Source: Hahellaceae bacterium
GTDB lineage: Bacteria > Pseudomonadota > Gammaproteobacteria > Pseudomonadales > Oleiphilaceae
DNA length: 64,000 bases
NCBI GenBank assembly: GCA_016716085.1
Contig: JADJWY010000023.1
Coordinates: 248,001-312,000 of the forward strand
Direction: 5' to 3'
Made by a program: the position numbers and the translations under genes. This document shows positions 27,028 through 36,522 of the stretch, one piece after another; within the stretch, counting starts at the first letter, position 1, and each line of letters opens with the position of its first letter. A model generated the notes under the pieces. The model saw only the letters and a list, made by a program, of their open reading frames with translations. It had not been told where the DNA came from and did not search any database.

Positions 27028-28191
27028 ATGCTGTGCTCAAAAGTATTCGTCACAGGCCAGTCGGCTGAAACGGTTTTTGACGAAGACCTGATAAAAATCA
27101 CCAACGGCGCTGCACTGCTGGCGAAGGTCAATGTTTACCCCAGCGAACGCGCGACCACCAGTAAAGTGGCTGGCGAAGCCTGGCCATTGGGTGCAGGATC
27201 TGCCATTTCACTGCCGGGTGCAGACTATTCCGCCATCACAGCGGCAGCCGACGCCCACTTTACGGAGCATGGCGACGTCCAGGTTAAAACCTCCAGCCTC
27301 GCGGTGGCTTACCGCGGCAAACTGGTCTATGAACGCTACGCGGAGGGCTTTGGCCCGGACACGCCGATCTATGGCTTTTCACTGGGCAAAACCCTGGCGG
27401 CACTGATGGCCGGCGTCATGGTGGAACAGGGGAAACTGGATATTCATGCGCCGACCGGATTGAGCGAGTGGCAACAGGATGACCGCGCCAGGATTACCCC
27501 TCACCATCTGTTAACGATGACGAGCGGTTTGAGCTGGAGTGAAACCTATGATAAGCCCACCTCGGATGCCAACCTGCTCTTCATCAAAGATGATATGGCA
27601 ACCTTTGCGGCCAGCAAGCCGCTGCAAAACACGCCGGGATCGACCTATAACTACTCATCCGGCAGCACACTGATTTTGGCCAGTGTTCTGCAAGCGCGTC
27701 TGGGTGGAAGCCTCGCGGACAGCCATCGCTTCCTGCAGTCGCAACTCCTGCGCCGGATCAGCGTCAATCATGCCGTTGTGCAGGCGGATGCCAGCGGAAC
27801 GCCGGTTTTCGGCATGCAGGACCTGATCGGCACACGTGACCTGTTGCGTGTGGGCCAATTACTGCTGCAGGAAGGCCAGTGGAACGGCGAGACCATTCTC
27901 CCGGCCGGGTGGGTCGATTACATGCGCACCGTGGTGCCGCTTCCAACCGGGTTTGGTTTCGAGTACGGCGCAGGCATCTGGTTAAACGGGACAAGCGGCG
28001 AACGCCAGTTCTTACCCTCTCTGCCAGCCGACACCCTCATCGCCTATGGCCTGCGCGGGCGATTTATCATCGTGGTTCCTTCCCTGGAACTGGTCATCGC
28101 CCGCACGGGTAATACGCTGGACATGAAAATGCTGGGGCTGATACCGGAAATCGATGCGCTGGCCGCAACGATTATGACTTCTTTGCCTTGA
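27028..28191 (+). CDS. Serine hydrolase (beta-lactamase/DD-peptidase fold), probably 5'-truncated
   Basis: A 387-aa class C beta-lactamase-like protein. Catalytic SxxK is seen in FSLGKTLAALMAG, YxN-like in TYNYSSGSTLIL, with HHLLTMTSGLSWSETYD matching the family. Homologues usually carry an N-terminal membrane or signal segment before the stretch that here begins MLCSKVFVTGQSAETVFDEDL. Here an in-frame TAG directly precedes the ATG and no export signal is visible, so the 5' end may be missing. The natural substrate is unknown. Confidence 0.75.
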   Translation: MLCSKVFVTGQSAETVFDEDLIKITNGAALLAKVNVYPSERATTSKVAGEAWPLGAGSAISLPGADYSAITAAADAHFTEHGDVQVKTSSLAVAYRGKLVYERYAEGFGPDTPIYGFSLGKTLAALMAGVMVEQGKLDIHAPTGLSEWQQDDRARITPHHLLTMTSGLSWSETYDKPTSDANLLFIKDDMATFAASKPLQNTPGSTYNYSSGSTLILASVLQARLGGSLADSHRFLQSQLLRRISVNHAVVQADASGTPVFGMQDLIGTRDLLRVGQLLLQEGQWNGETILPAGWVDYMRTVVPLPTGFGFEYGAGIWLNGTSGERQFLPSLPADTLIAYGLRGRFIIVVPSLELVIARTGNTLDMKMLGLIPEIDALAATIMTSLP

Positions 28192-28219
28192 GCCAGGCAG
28201 CGGCCGTGAACTGATCATG

Positions 28220-28585
28220 TCAATGACTAATCATCCACGGCCGGGCCGTCGGAAAAATCTTGCTGCCATCGGCGGTGTAGAACACCTGTGATTTCCGGAT
28301 GCCGGGGTCGTCATGGGAATGGCAGCCGCATCCCCCACCGTGCCTGGCGGCTTTTTTGCGCTCCCTGACTTCTTCCATGCTTTCGGGCACGAACAGGCGC
28401 GGTTCGTGGGCGGCCTTTTCATTGCGTTCCATGGCTTTCTTGCGTGCGGGTGCCATGGCCAGGCTTTCGGGCGGAATCAGGATCACCCGCGGGCTTAGCG
28501 TTTGGCAGATGGGGCAGGCGCAGGGCTGATCGCCCTGCTCCACCGTTGCCAGCTCATGAAATACACCGTGTTCCTTAGGGACCAC
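28220..28585 (-). CDS. Hypothetical protein with Cys/His-rich motifs
   Basis: I do not recognise a family. The 121-aa reading contains an N-terminal CACPICQTL motif, a charged helix (APARKKAMERNEKAAHEPRLFVPESMEEVRERKKAARH) and a HGGGCGCHSHDD cluster, which could bind metal. It lies between the serine hydrolase and the broken kinase on the opposite strand. Real coding is plausible but not certain. Confidence 0.45.
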   Translation of the reverse strand: MVPKEHGVFHELATVEQGDQPCACPICQTLSPRVILIPPESLAMAPARKKAMERNEKAAHEPRLFVPESMEEVRERKKAARHGGGCGCHSHDDPGIRKSQVFYTADGSKIFPTARPWMISH

Positions 28586-28601
28586 ATTTATCGCGGCACC
28601 T

Positions 28602-29087
28602 TTGCTGGCCAGGGCAACGCAAGGACGTTACTACATCGCACGAAATCCCGTGATTTTCTCGACCGCACAACAGGAAATCGCGTGCTGCATTTGCGGCCAC
28701 CGCTTCGAAACGGAAGACATGAGCCATTGCCCGGCCTACGAGGGGCCCATCTGTTCCCTGTGCTGCTCACTCGATACGCGCTGCCACGATCAGTGTAAAA
28801 CCAATTCCCGTCTCTCGGAGCAACTGCCCAATGCCCTTTCGTTGCTGCTGCCGCGGCCATGGGTGGACCTGCTCAACACCCGACTGGGGCATTTCCTGGC
28901 CCTGTTTGCACTCAGCGGGCTGATCATCTACGGCTTGCTGTACTTGGTCTATTTTCAGGTCATGCTTGAGGGCAACATCGAGAGTGATACCTTAGCGGTG
29001 GCGCTAACCAATATCTTTTTCATCCTGCTGATCGTCTGTGGCGTAATTTCCTGGATGTTTGCGCTGGTGCATGAGAGCCGCCAATAA
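28602..29087 (+). pseudogene. Fragment of a large hybrid histidine kinase (Cys-rich linker and spans)
   Basis: This open frame begins abruptly inside a conserved region: YYIARNPVIFSTAQQEIACCICGHRFETEDMSHCPAYEG and the Cys-rich PICSLCCSLDTRCHDQC are known from large transporter-like hybrid kinases, where several hundred residues precede them. Two spans follow (LALFALSGLIIYGLLYLVYF, LTNIFFILLIVCGVISWMFAL). The frame stops right after HESRQ, where a coiled coil and HisKA domain should continue; that part is found in another frame at 29059. No N-terminal portion is visible upstream. Confidence 0.65.
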
Positions 29088-30165
29088 GGCGAAAAGCAGG
29101 TACCTCACCGGCATCAGCCACGAACTCCGATCGCCTCTTAACGCCATCCTTGGCTACGCGCAATTGCTGGAACAGGACCCCGAAGTCGCACCCCGACGAC
29201 GAGAGGCGCTCAGCATTATCCGACGTAGCAGTGAATACCTGGCTGACCTGATCGAAGGCCTGCTGGACCTGTCCCGCATTGAAGCCGGGCGGCTGGAATT
29301 TGTGCATGAAGAAGTGAATCTGCCGCAGGTGCTGGATCAGATGGTGAACATGTTCCGCATGCAGGCCGAATCCAAGGGGCTGATCTTTGAATACCTGCGC
29401 CTGAGTGCCTTGCCGGAACGGGTCAAAACGGATGAAAAACGCTTGCGCCAGATCCTCATCAACCTGCTGTCGAATGCAGTTAAATATACCGCCGCCGGGC
29501 ATGTGCGATTCACCGTGCGCTACCGTAACCAGGTGGCCGAGTTTACCGTTGAGGACACTGGCCCCGGTATCGCGCCGGAGGATAGCGAACGGATCTTTCG
29601 GCCCTTCGAGCGCATTCGACGCCCTGGCCAACAACACATTCCCGGTACCGGTCTGGGCCTCACCATCACCAAGCTGCTCAGTGAACTCATGGGTGGCGAG
29701 TTGACCTTGACCAGCGAACCCGGCAAGGGCAGTCGTTTTCGGGTCTCACTGATGCTGTCCAGCGTCTCAAATGGGGTTCAGGCCGTCCATCCGGTCAGTA
29801 TTATCGCGGGCTATGAGGGTCCCCCCCGCACGCTTATGGTGGTGGATGATGAGCCCAGTCATCGTCGCCTGCTGCTGGATATTATGACCCCGTTGGGCTT
29901 CAAGCTCATTGAAGCCTCGGATGGGCCGGACTGTCTGGAAAAATTAAAATTCAACCGACCGGACGCCTTCCTGCCCGATCTCTCGATGCCCGGTATGAAC
30001 GGGTGGGAACTGGCCCGTATCGGCTACCCCTCAGCCCTGCGTCAGCGTCTGGACGCTTTAAAAACCTCGAACCGACTCCGGGACGGACAAGCCCGTTTGC
30101 TGAATGATTTCGTACAACGCTTCGACTTTGCCGCACTTATTCGCACACTCGAGGAAATGCCATGA
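29059..30165 (+). pseudogene. Histidine kinase and receiver part of the broken hybrid kinase
   Basis: The 368-aa frame has an intact HisKA H-box (YLTGISHELRSPLNAILGYAQLLE), a full ATPase domain (LINLLSNAVKYTA, VEDTGPGIAPEDSERIF, GTGLGLTITKLL) and a receiver start (LMVVDDEPSHRRLLLDIM). The receiver's phospho-acceptor region reads DAFLPDLSMPGMNGWELARI and then jumps to a helical end, losing the Thr/Lys part, so it is internally deleted. With the 28602 fragment it forms one gene with a frame break near 29085. It could still yield a soluble kinase. Its end overlaps the next gene by 4 bp. Confidence 0.6.
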
Positions 30166-31067
30166 ACCGCGATAGCGCCCGCCGCGACGTGGTGCTGGTG
30201 GTGGATGACACCCCCGAAACACTGGCCATGCTGAATGACACGCTCGACCAGGCCGGTCTCACGGTGCTGGTTGCGCTCGAAGGCGCGCAGGCCCTTGCGA
30301 TTGCCCAGACCCTGCACCCTGACCTTATATTGCTCGATGCCCTGATGCCCAACATGGATGGCTTTGAAACCTGCCGTCGACTGAAAGCCCAGCCGGGTTT
30401 GGCCCAGATTCCGGTGATTTTCATGACGGGGCTGAGTGACTCGGACAGCGTCGTCAAAGGTCTGGAAAGCGGCGGGGTGGACTACATCACCAAACCGATT
30501 CGCAGTAATGAACTGTTGGCACGCATCCGGGTGCATCTGGCCAACGCGCGCCTGACCCAAAGTGCCCATTCGGCACTCGACAGCGCTGGGCAAACCCTGA
30601 TCGCCACCGCGCCGGATGGCACGCTGCGCTGGGCCACCACGCAAGCGCATCAGCTGTTTGAGCAGGCCGGCGCGGACACTGATTGGCTGGAGACCGTTTT
30701 ACCCCCTGTCATCCGGCAGATGCTGGAACCCCACTACAATCGGGACAAGGGCAGAATCGTCCATGCCGCCGATCAGGCACTCGAAGTGCGCTACCTCAGC
30801 CAGACCCACGCCAATGAATATCTGTTTCGTCTGACCGATCTTGATCGACTCAGCGAAACCGACACGTTGCGCGAGACATTTGCCCTTACCGCACGCGAAG
30901 CCGAGGTCTTGCTCTGGATCGCACGTGGCAAAACCAACCGCGAGATTGCCATCATCCTGTCCATGAGCCCCCGCACGGTGAACAAGCACCTGGAACAGGT
31001 TTTCCGCAAACTCGGGGTAGAAAACCGAACTTCGGCAGCGGCTTTGGCGTTGAAGCATGTGGGTTGA
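30162..31067 (+). CDS. Response regulator with LuxR-type output
   Basis: A 301-aa regulator. Receiver domain at about residues 8-125 (LVVDDTPETLAMLNDTLDQAG; acceptor Asp in LILLDALMPNMDG; Lys in DYITKPIRSNE), a central PAS-like stretch (LIATAPDGTLRWATTQAHQLFEQAG), and a C-terminal LuxR HTH (LTAREAEVLLWIARGKTNREIAIILSMSPRTVNKHLEQVFRKL). It overlaps the broken hybrid kinase by ATGA, its likely partner. With the kinase damaged, it may be an orphan. Confidence 0.85.
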   Translation: MNRDSARRDVVLVVDDTPETLAMLNDTLDQAGLTVLVALEGAQALAIAQTLHPDLILLDALMPNMDGFETCRRLKAQPGLAQIPVIFMTGLSDSDSVVKGLESGGVDYITKPIRSNELLARIRVHLANARLTQSAHSALDSAGQTLIATAPDGTLRWATTQAHQLFEQAGADTDWLETVLPPVIRQMLEPHYNRDKGRIVHAADQALEVRYLSQTHANEYLFRLTDLDRLSETDTLRETFALTAREAEVLLWIARGKTNREIAIILSMSPRTVNKHLEQVFRKLGVENRTSAAALALKHVG

Positions 31068-31080
31068 GGGCAATAGGCTA

Positions 31081-32097
31081 TTAAACGATAATCCCCATTT
31101 TACCCGCTATTTTTAAAGCCAGCTGTTTGAACTCTCTTTTCGCATCTGCCACCGCATTAGCATGACTTCCAATCGCGCCGTCTGCTGAAACCAGATTAAA
31201 AATAGGCTTCCTGATTTCATGCGCCATCGGGATCAGGCTGCGGTAATGCTTGATCGTCGCCAGACAATGAGGATCCTCTTCCTGTGTCACGCCGCTCACC
31301 GCCGACTCATTTAACACTGCTTCACGGTAAACCGCCGGAATACGCTGCACCCATTTGTCGTAGGCTTTAACGGGTCTATCCAGCCGGACGCCATACTGCT
31401 GACACAGATAGCCGATCGGATTCATCCTGCCTTCGGGCACACGAAAATCCGGAAAACCTGCGCTTTCCGGACTGTCAGCCCAGTTCTCCAATCGTTTTTT
31501 CCAGAGACCTTTCCAGCTTCTCAATGTAGGTCCCAAATTGCTCAGGCCCTGTAACGAAAACAGGTCGGCCCCGAGTGGGATGGCCACGAAATCTGTCGCC
31601 AACAGGACCGAGCGGTTAATGGCCCCCAGATTCGGCCCAATATCCACCAGAATGATGTCAGCCTGTACCTTGTGCGCCGCCTTTTGCATGACTTGCCAAA
31701 AAGCGGTGAGGATGCGCATGGGACGATACAAATTATTATCGGCCATACTCTTCGGCCACTCAGCTGACAAAATTTCTTCAAAGCTGGAGAGCGCAACATC
31801 ACCCGGCAGCAAGTAAAGGTCTGCAGCGATCGTCTGTAGCACAGGGTCAGCGATATCACCAACGCCTGCGAGCGGCTTAACACATTGAAAAATTGTCGAG
31901 CCGGAATCGGAATTTTGCCAAATTGACTCAATCTGATCCTCATCCAGAAAAGCCGCCGTGATGTTGGCCTGCGGATCGAGATCAGCCACCACGACGCGTT
32001 TACCCAGACTCGCAAACATCCAGGCAAGGTGATAGATCAGTGACGTTTTCCCGACACCGCCTTTATTATTGAAAAATGTGAGCACTGGAATACTCAT
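31081..32097 (-). CDS. ParA-like P-loop ATPase
   Basis: A 338-aa protein with a deviant Walker A (TFFNNKGGVGKTSLIYHLAW), Walker A' (VVVADLDPQANITAAFL) and Walker B (ADIILVDIGPNLGAIN), typical of ParA/Soj/MinD ATPases. The C-terminal half is not typical of partition ParA. No ParB follows; instead its start overlaps (ATGA) the stop of an AlbA_2-domain gene. The two-gene operon in an accessory region looks like a possible defence or stress module rather than chromosome partition. Confidence 0.78.
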   Translation of the reverse strand: MSIPVLTFFNNKGGVGKTSLIYHLAWMFASLGKRVVVADLDPQANITAAFLDEDQIESIWQNSDSGSTIFQCVKPLAGVGDIADPVLQTIAADLYLLPGDVALSSFEEILSAEWPKSMADNNLYRPMRILTAFWQVMQKAAHKVQADIILVDIGPNLGAINRSVLLATDFVAIPLGADLFSLQGLSNLGPTLRSWKGLWKKRLENWADSPESAGFPDFRVPEGRMNPIGYLCQQYGVRLDRPVKAYDKWVQRIPAVYREAVLNESAVSGVTQEEDPHCLATIKHYRSLIPMAHEIRKPIFNLVSADGAIGSHANAVADAKREFKQLALKIAGKMGIIV

Positions 32098-33311
32098 GAC
32101 TTAGCTCTCAGTATGCAGGCCACCGCCGTCTGGTTAATCTCGAACTCGATGGGCGGGTTTCCATTTTTTTCCATTTCGCGTCGCGCGCTGGCAATTCCCC
32201 GACCAAATGCCTGAATGAAACCAAAGGTTTTAAGCACATCCGCAATATTGGGATTGCGATAATCAGTCACCCCCGGTTTTCCAAAGTTTTCGGGTGTGAC
32301 ATTGCCATAAGGGCCTCCCGGACTGATGATTTCAATCCGGTCGCTAAACCAGTAAACACGTACCGGTGCATTGGTGCTTTCATAGGTTCTGTGCAGGACG
32401 GCATTATAGAGAATCTGCTGTAAGGCCACCTGGGGGTATGGGGTGCTTTTCAGATGGGTTGGTTGTGAAACAATGTCCACCGTCGTTCGATTGTGTGACC
32501 GCAGTTTTTCTTCGGTCCGGCGCAACATTTCAACCAGGGCGCCTCCCATTTTTTCTTCGTCCGACACCGGGTCGGGCAACTCGGTCCCTTCAATTTTCAA
32601 AAACTGAATGAAGGCCCCCGGTAAAAAATCTTGCGGACTTTTACCTAACGCAAGCAGTCCAACCACCGTCGGTGTCGTGTCTTCAGGCGAAACGATCATA
32701 CGGCAGGAGGCCAGACGCTCCTCGTAACTTCGTCCATTCTCGGCAAGAACGTCCTCAGCAAAGGCGCTGGGCAAGAATTCGCTTTCAAAGATCACCCTCG
32801 CTAAATCACTGGTTTTGGCCGTGGGAACGGGATAAGCGTCAAACGGCAGGTTTTTATACCGTCGCTTTTCGGTGAGAATTCGCTCTTCCTGGGCATTGGC
32901 AATAGACCGACGGGGACCGGTACGTACCCAGATACGCCCCTCATATTTGATCGGTGGCACATCAGAGGGCATGACAGTCACCACCGCCATTTCAGCGCCC
33001 TTCAAAAACCGTTTTTCCACCGTCAAAACGGGCAACGGCAAAATATTCCCATCTGTTTTCATGTCCGCCAGCGCGAGCAGCAATTGGTCAGTGATCTCAC
33101 ACCCGCTTGGCTCACCGTTATCCCTGGCGCCTATAAACAACACACCGGGCACATTGTGGCCCGGCAGGTCATTTGCAAACGCACAGACTGCCTGTCGGGC
33201 TTTCCGGGGCACCTCACCTTTAAAGGTTTCTTTACGCTCCACACGATCAGATTCGGTATCATTCAGCAACGCTGTCAGTGCTTCGTCAGTTAACCGTTCT
33301 ATTCTCGTCAC
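32094..33311 (-). CDS. AlbA_2 (Schlafen-like) ATP-binding protein
   Basis: A 405-aa protein. The N-terminal AlbA_2 domain is seen in ESDRVERKETFKGEVPRKARQAVCAFANDL and GVLFIGARDNGEPSGCEI, then YEGRIWVRTGPRRSIAN. The C-terminal part resembles the HATPase_c_4/RecG-like ATP-binding region (ALQQILYNAVLHRTYESTNAPVRVYWFSDRIEIISPGGP and FGRGIASARREMEKNGNP). Such proteins occur as transcription regulators or in phage-defence clusters. It is the first gene of an operon with the ParA-like ATPase. Confidence 0.8.
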   Translation of the reverse strand: MTRIERLTDEALTALLNDTESDRVERKETFKGEVPRKARQAVCAFANDLPGHNVPGVLFIGARDNGEPSGCEITDQLLLALADMKTDGNILPLPVLTVEKRFLKGAEMAVVTVMPSDVPPIKYEGRIWVRTGPRRSIANAQEERILTEKRRYKNLPFDAYPVPTAKTSDLARVIFESEFLPSAFAEDVLAENGRSYEERLASCRMIVSPEDTTPTVVGLLALGKSPQDFLPGAFIQFLKIEGTELPDPVSDEEKMGGALVEMLRRTEEKLRSHNRTTVDIVSQPTHLKSTPYPQVALQQILYNAVLHRTYESTNAPVRVYWFSDRIEIISPGGPYGNVTPENFGKPGVTDYRNPNIADVLKTFGFIQAFGRGIASARREMEKNGNPPIEFEINQTAVACILRAKS

Positions 33312-33397
33312 CCTAATAATCCTTGCCGCATGGTCCGAATCCAGTTAATCCTACAAGACTAACACAGTCGGTCATGCGGCATCACGCATTGCGCCCC

Positions 33398-33634
33398 TCA
33401 ATCGCCCTCAATGATCTGATAGCCTTTTTCCTGCAGGTCCTCGACACACTGACTGTGGTTATAGGATGCCAGTGGCGCGCCGAGCCAGCCCCAGCCGGTG
33501 TGATGACAGACCAGTTGATTTTTGGAGGTCGGCTCTTCGAGTTTAGCGTAGCGGCTCACACAGCCTTGCAGGGAGGCAGTGCCGAACACAGCACCGACCA
33601 GAATCAGAGTTTGCGCAGAGATGCCCTTTTTCAT
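33398..33634 (-). CDS. Small lipoprotein under the CACACATGTGTG promoter
   Basis: A 78-aa protein with a lipoprotein signal: hydrophobic segment LILVGAVFGTASLQGC with lipobox LQGC, and two more Cys in the mature part (LVCHHTGWGW, HSQCVEDLQEKG) that could form a disulphide. It should be attached to the envelope. The start is preceded by GAGGAAAG. The palindrome-containing promoter at 33668-33714 is directly upstream, placing it in the same regulon as the CRISPR operons. Function unknown. Confidence 0.7.
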   Translation of the reverse strand: MKKGISAQTLILVGAVFGTASLQGCVSRYAKLEEPTSKNQLVCHHTGWGWLGAPLASYNHSQCVEDLQEKGYQIIEGD

Positions 33635-33667
33635 CGTTCTTTCCTCGTTGTTTGGGTTGACGAGGCC

Positions 33668-33714
33668 AGATTAGCGAGGAGGTGGTCGCGTGGGGCAACT
33701 CACACATGTGTGAG
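33668..33714 (-). promoter_or_regulatory. Regulon promoter a: palindrome plus -35/-10
   Basis: Read on the minus strand: CTCACACATGTGTGAG (33714-33699, perfect 16-bp palindrome), TTGCCC (33698-33693), 19 nt, TAATCT (33673-33668). The same geometry recurs at six other places in the window. The lipoprotein start lies about 34 bp beyond the -10 element. Confidence 0.75.
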
Positions 33715-33718
33715 AATT

Positions 33719-36448
33719 TTACCGATAATTAAAGGGCAGCACTTTGAGCGCGGCACGCAAGACCGACTCCTGGGCCGGTGCAGACTGATCCAGCAATTCA
33801 CGCCAGGGTTCGAGTTGGCCTTTTAGCGTGGGCAATGCGCTTTCCAGGGCGGGGATCGGAATTGTGCTCTCTCCCGCTCCCTCGCCATCTCCTTCGCTAT
33901 TGCCATCGATCAATTGGACAGCCTTTTCCCGGTAGCGGCCTTCGCCGGTCATCCCCCAGGCGATGCTGGCAATCATCGCGGCAATGGCCTGCAGCGTCAC
34001 ACCGTGGTGGGGTTGCAGACAGATTGAAAGGGCCTGATCGAAATATGCCCGTGATAGCTCCGGATTTCGGGGCCACAGCAGCCAGGCGCGATAAAACGCA
34101 ATCAGCTCCCAGGGGTGGCTCAGGTGTTTGAATGGGGCCTGGTGGCCAAGATATTCCGCTACAAGACTGGTTGAATCTGCCAAATCCATCAGCAGGCGCA
34201 ACACCAGATAATGGTGGTACTGGTCACTCAGTGTATTTTCGGCGCCCAGTTTGCGACAGGCCTGACCAATGTTTTCAAACCCCTTTCGCTTGAGCACCTT
34301 TTCAATCTGGACCTTACGATCATCCTGACCGGCATCGATCATCACAATGGCGCGGTAAATCGCTGTCTGATGCCATTCATCCCCGCGTTGCGCGTCACTT
34401 AGGTCAGCGTCCTGCAGCAGGGCCAGGGCGCGGTCGAATCGCATAATCGCGGCAGACAACTGCCCCGTGAGCGCCTCGTCCTGCCCCGCACTCGAGTACA
34501 TTTTCACGCGCGTGTGCAAGGAAAACAACAATTCGTCTTCCAGCAAACGCTGGGTCAGGCGGTGGGCGGCGTCAAATTCAAAACGGTCGCGTTGGCGCAC
34601 CGCCAGATTCAGATCGACGTGGGCGACCTGATCGGCATAGCCGTTTTCCAGCGCCCGCGTGCGCAGGCGCAGGTAGGATTCGCCCAAACCGGGGATTTTC
34701 AGCGGATCACCAAAATGGTTCTGACGCTTGAGTTCTGCGGCCAACGCTGCGAGCTGTAGCGGGATTGGCGCCTCGGATGGCAAGCTGCCGATGATGCGCA
34801 TGACGAGGGCGTACTGATGGTCGAGCGCTCTCAGGTTTGGGTTTTTCTGGCTGTACTCACGGTCCAGGGCTTCGATCAACGACCTCACAAATTCCGGGTC
34901 TCGGGTCGCCCGCAGACTCAGATTATCGATCAGGCGATCAGCCAGACAGGACTGCCGGTTGTGATACAACAAATCCAGTAAGGCCGACATTTCTAACGGT
35001 GACTGAGCCCGCTCGGCCTGATCCAGCAGCTTTACGCGCTCGGGATTAAGGCGAAAATAGGTGCGCATCTGGCTCAGTCCCACAGCTTCTGCCAACTCCT
35101 GTGCTTTGGGATTGACCTTATTCAGCGCCGCATAACAGAGCATATCAGCAAGCCCAAGATAGCCCTGTGCCTCAACTTCCTTCTCTGTAAAATGTTCAGG
35201 TGGTCGTTCATCCTTCTGACGCCAGTGAAATCGGGTAATGCCCCAGCAGCCGTAACGTTCCGGGAGAAAACGTCCCGCTTGCCTCAAAATACCCCTGAAT
35301 ACCTCCGTGTGATCGTGCCCATCGGGATACCTTGAAATTGACTCGCACACCACCTGGATACCGGCTACCTGCCCTGCCCCCACAGGCGGTCGGGGCAACA
35401 CCCACCCCAGTAAAACCAATAATACATCCTGAAGCATCCACTCGTAGGCGTCCACGCGATTGATATGTTGTGGAGGGGTATATTCAACGATAAACGGAAG
35501 TGCATATGCGCCTGCAGCCTTGAGCCCATCCAAATGCGCTTGAAGTGTACTAAGCGCCCGGACATGCTGTTTAGGGATGGCCAGCTTGTTCCTATCCGGG
35601 CGATCACCCCGCCAGACGATTCCACCCAAAATGCCCTCTTTACTGTCAACGGGCCAGCTTTCATCAATATAAATCGTGTACAGCGGTGTTGCATGATCCC
35701 AGGAATCTACGCGCAGGGCACTTGCCTTATTCCACTGCGCAGAGGCAGAAGGCGTTGGCTGGGCGCGCGTTGCCAAGCTGTTCGCCTTTACGGTTGGTTG
35801 TCGTGCGGCTGCCGGCCGCGGCTTGAGGAAAAATGCGTCCAGCTTGGGGAATAAGACCGCCCGAACACTTTCAGGCAGCGATGCCAGACGCGCCCGGCAT
35901 TCATCCCCCAATTCCCGATTAGACCTGGGAAAGCCCGGATTCAGCGCATTGCCGACAATGATCGTGGCAGCCTCAAGATGCTCAAGCGACTGTGCGTCCG
36001 GAACCCAGCCCTCGTAACCGGCAGCGACCTGTTTGTGTCTGCCAGCGGCACACAAGCGCTTGAGATCATCCCTGAAAGTTGCCTGAAGACCCTGGATGGG
36101 CTTGGGCGCGAATACGGCTGTTGGTGCATGCCCATCCGGCGACATGACACTCACCTCCAGCGCGAAAAACTGCCACCGGGTCCGGCTATGCAGCTTCAAC
36201 TGGGTAGCCACTTTGCAACTCACGCGATCCCCAACCTGCAACTGGGTGATGCCTTTCTGCAGCCGCTTGCTGGTTACATACACCCGGCTGTCGAACTCCG
36301 GGCAGCGCAGTAGCCAGCTGTTCGGGGCGAGGATCTCGACCACCGTCATCTCGAACACTTTGTTCGCCAGCCGTTTGCTCATCACCGTTCGCTGTTCGCG
36401 TGTCTGGATATCGCTTTCCAAAAAACTCGGCGTGTGTTCATGGGTCAT
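33719..36448 (-). CDS. Large unknown protein: OB-like start, possible RNase H-fold domain, helical-repeat tail
   Basis: I recognise no named family. From the ATG at 36448 (909 aa; an in-frame GTG at 36463 adds 5) I see three parts. Residues about 31-105 look like an OB/S1-type beta barrel (VVEILAPNSWLLRCPEFDSRVYV, QVGDRVSCKV). Residues about 255-450 look like a DUF3800/RNase H-fold domain: strand YTIYIDESW (Asp262, Glu263), GIQVVCESISRYP (Glu369) and GYLGLADMLCYAALN (Asp435) would supply acidic metal ligands. The remaining 450 residues are helical, TPR-like. It is divergent from the cas2-cas1-RT operon, with a regulon palindrome between them, so a link to CRISPR adaptation is likely (inference). 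Confidence 0.6.
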   Translation of the reverse strand: MTHEHTPSFLESDIQTREQRTVMSKRLANKVFEMTVVEILAPNSWLLRCPEFDSRVYVTSKRLQKGITQLQVGDRVSCKVATQLKLHSRTRWQFFALEVSVMSPDGHAPTAVFAPKPIQGLQATFRDDLKRLCAAGRHKQVAAGYEGWVPDAQSLEHLEAATIIVGNALNPGFPRSNRELGDECRARLASLPESVRAVLFPKLDAFFLKPRPAAARQPTVKANSLATRAQPTPSASAQWNKASALRVDSWDHATPLYTIYIDESWPVDSKEGILGGIVWRGDRPDRNKLAIPKQHVRALSTLQAHLDGLKAAGAYALPFIVEYTPPQHINRVDAYEWMLQDVLLVLLGWVLPRPPVGAGQVAGIQVVCESISRYPDGHDHTEVFRGILRQAGRFLPERYGCWGITRFHWRQKDERPPEHFTEKEVEAQGYLGLADMLCYAALNKVNPKAQELAEAVGLSQMRTYFRLNPERVKLLDQAERAQSPLEMSALLDLLYHNRQSCLADRLIDNLSLRATRDPEFVRSLIEALDREYSQKNPNLRALDHQYALVMRIIGSLPSEAPIPLQLAALAAELKRQNHFGDPLKIPGLGESYLRLRTRALENGYADQVAHVDLNLAVRQRDRFEFDAAHRLTQRLLEDELLFSLHTRVKMYSSAGQDEALTGQLSAAIMRFDRALALLQDADLSDAQRGDEWHQTAIYRAIVMIDAGQDDRKVQIEKVLKRKGFENIGQACRKLGAENTLSDQYHHYLVLRLLMDLADSTSLVAEYLGHQAPFKHLSHPWELIAFYRAWLLWPRNPELSRAYFDQALSICLQPHHGVTLQAIAAMIASIAWGMTGEGRYREKAVQLIDGNSEGDGEGAGESTIPIPALESALPTLKGQLEPWRELLDQSAPAQESVLRAALKVLPFNYR

Positions 36449-36522
36449 GGCGGGGTACTGCACCTTGCTTATTTTAATTGCCCCGCATTATCCCGATTTG
36501 TCTCGCACACCGCCATGCTTTC

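Noticed and set aside
33699..33714. Crp-binding sites as an explanation for the CACACATGTGTG palindromes
   Set aside because: The Crp/Fnr consensus half-sites TGTGA or TTGAT with a 4-6-bp centre do not fit; the half-site here is CACACA directly abutting TGTGTG.
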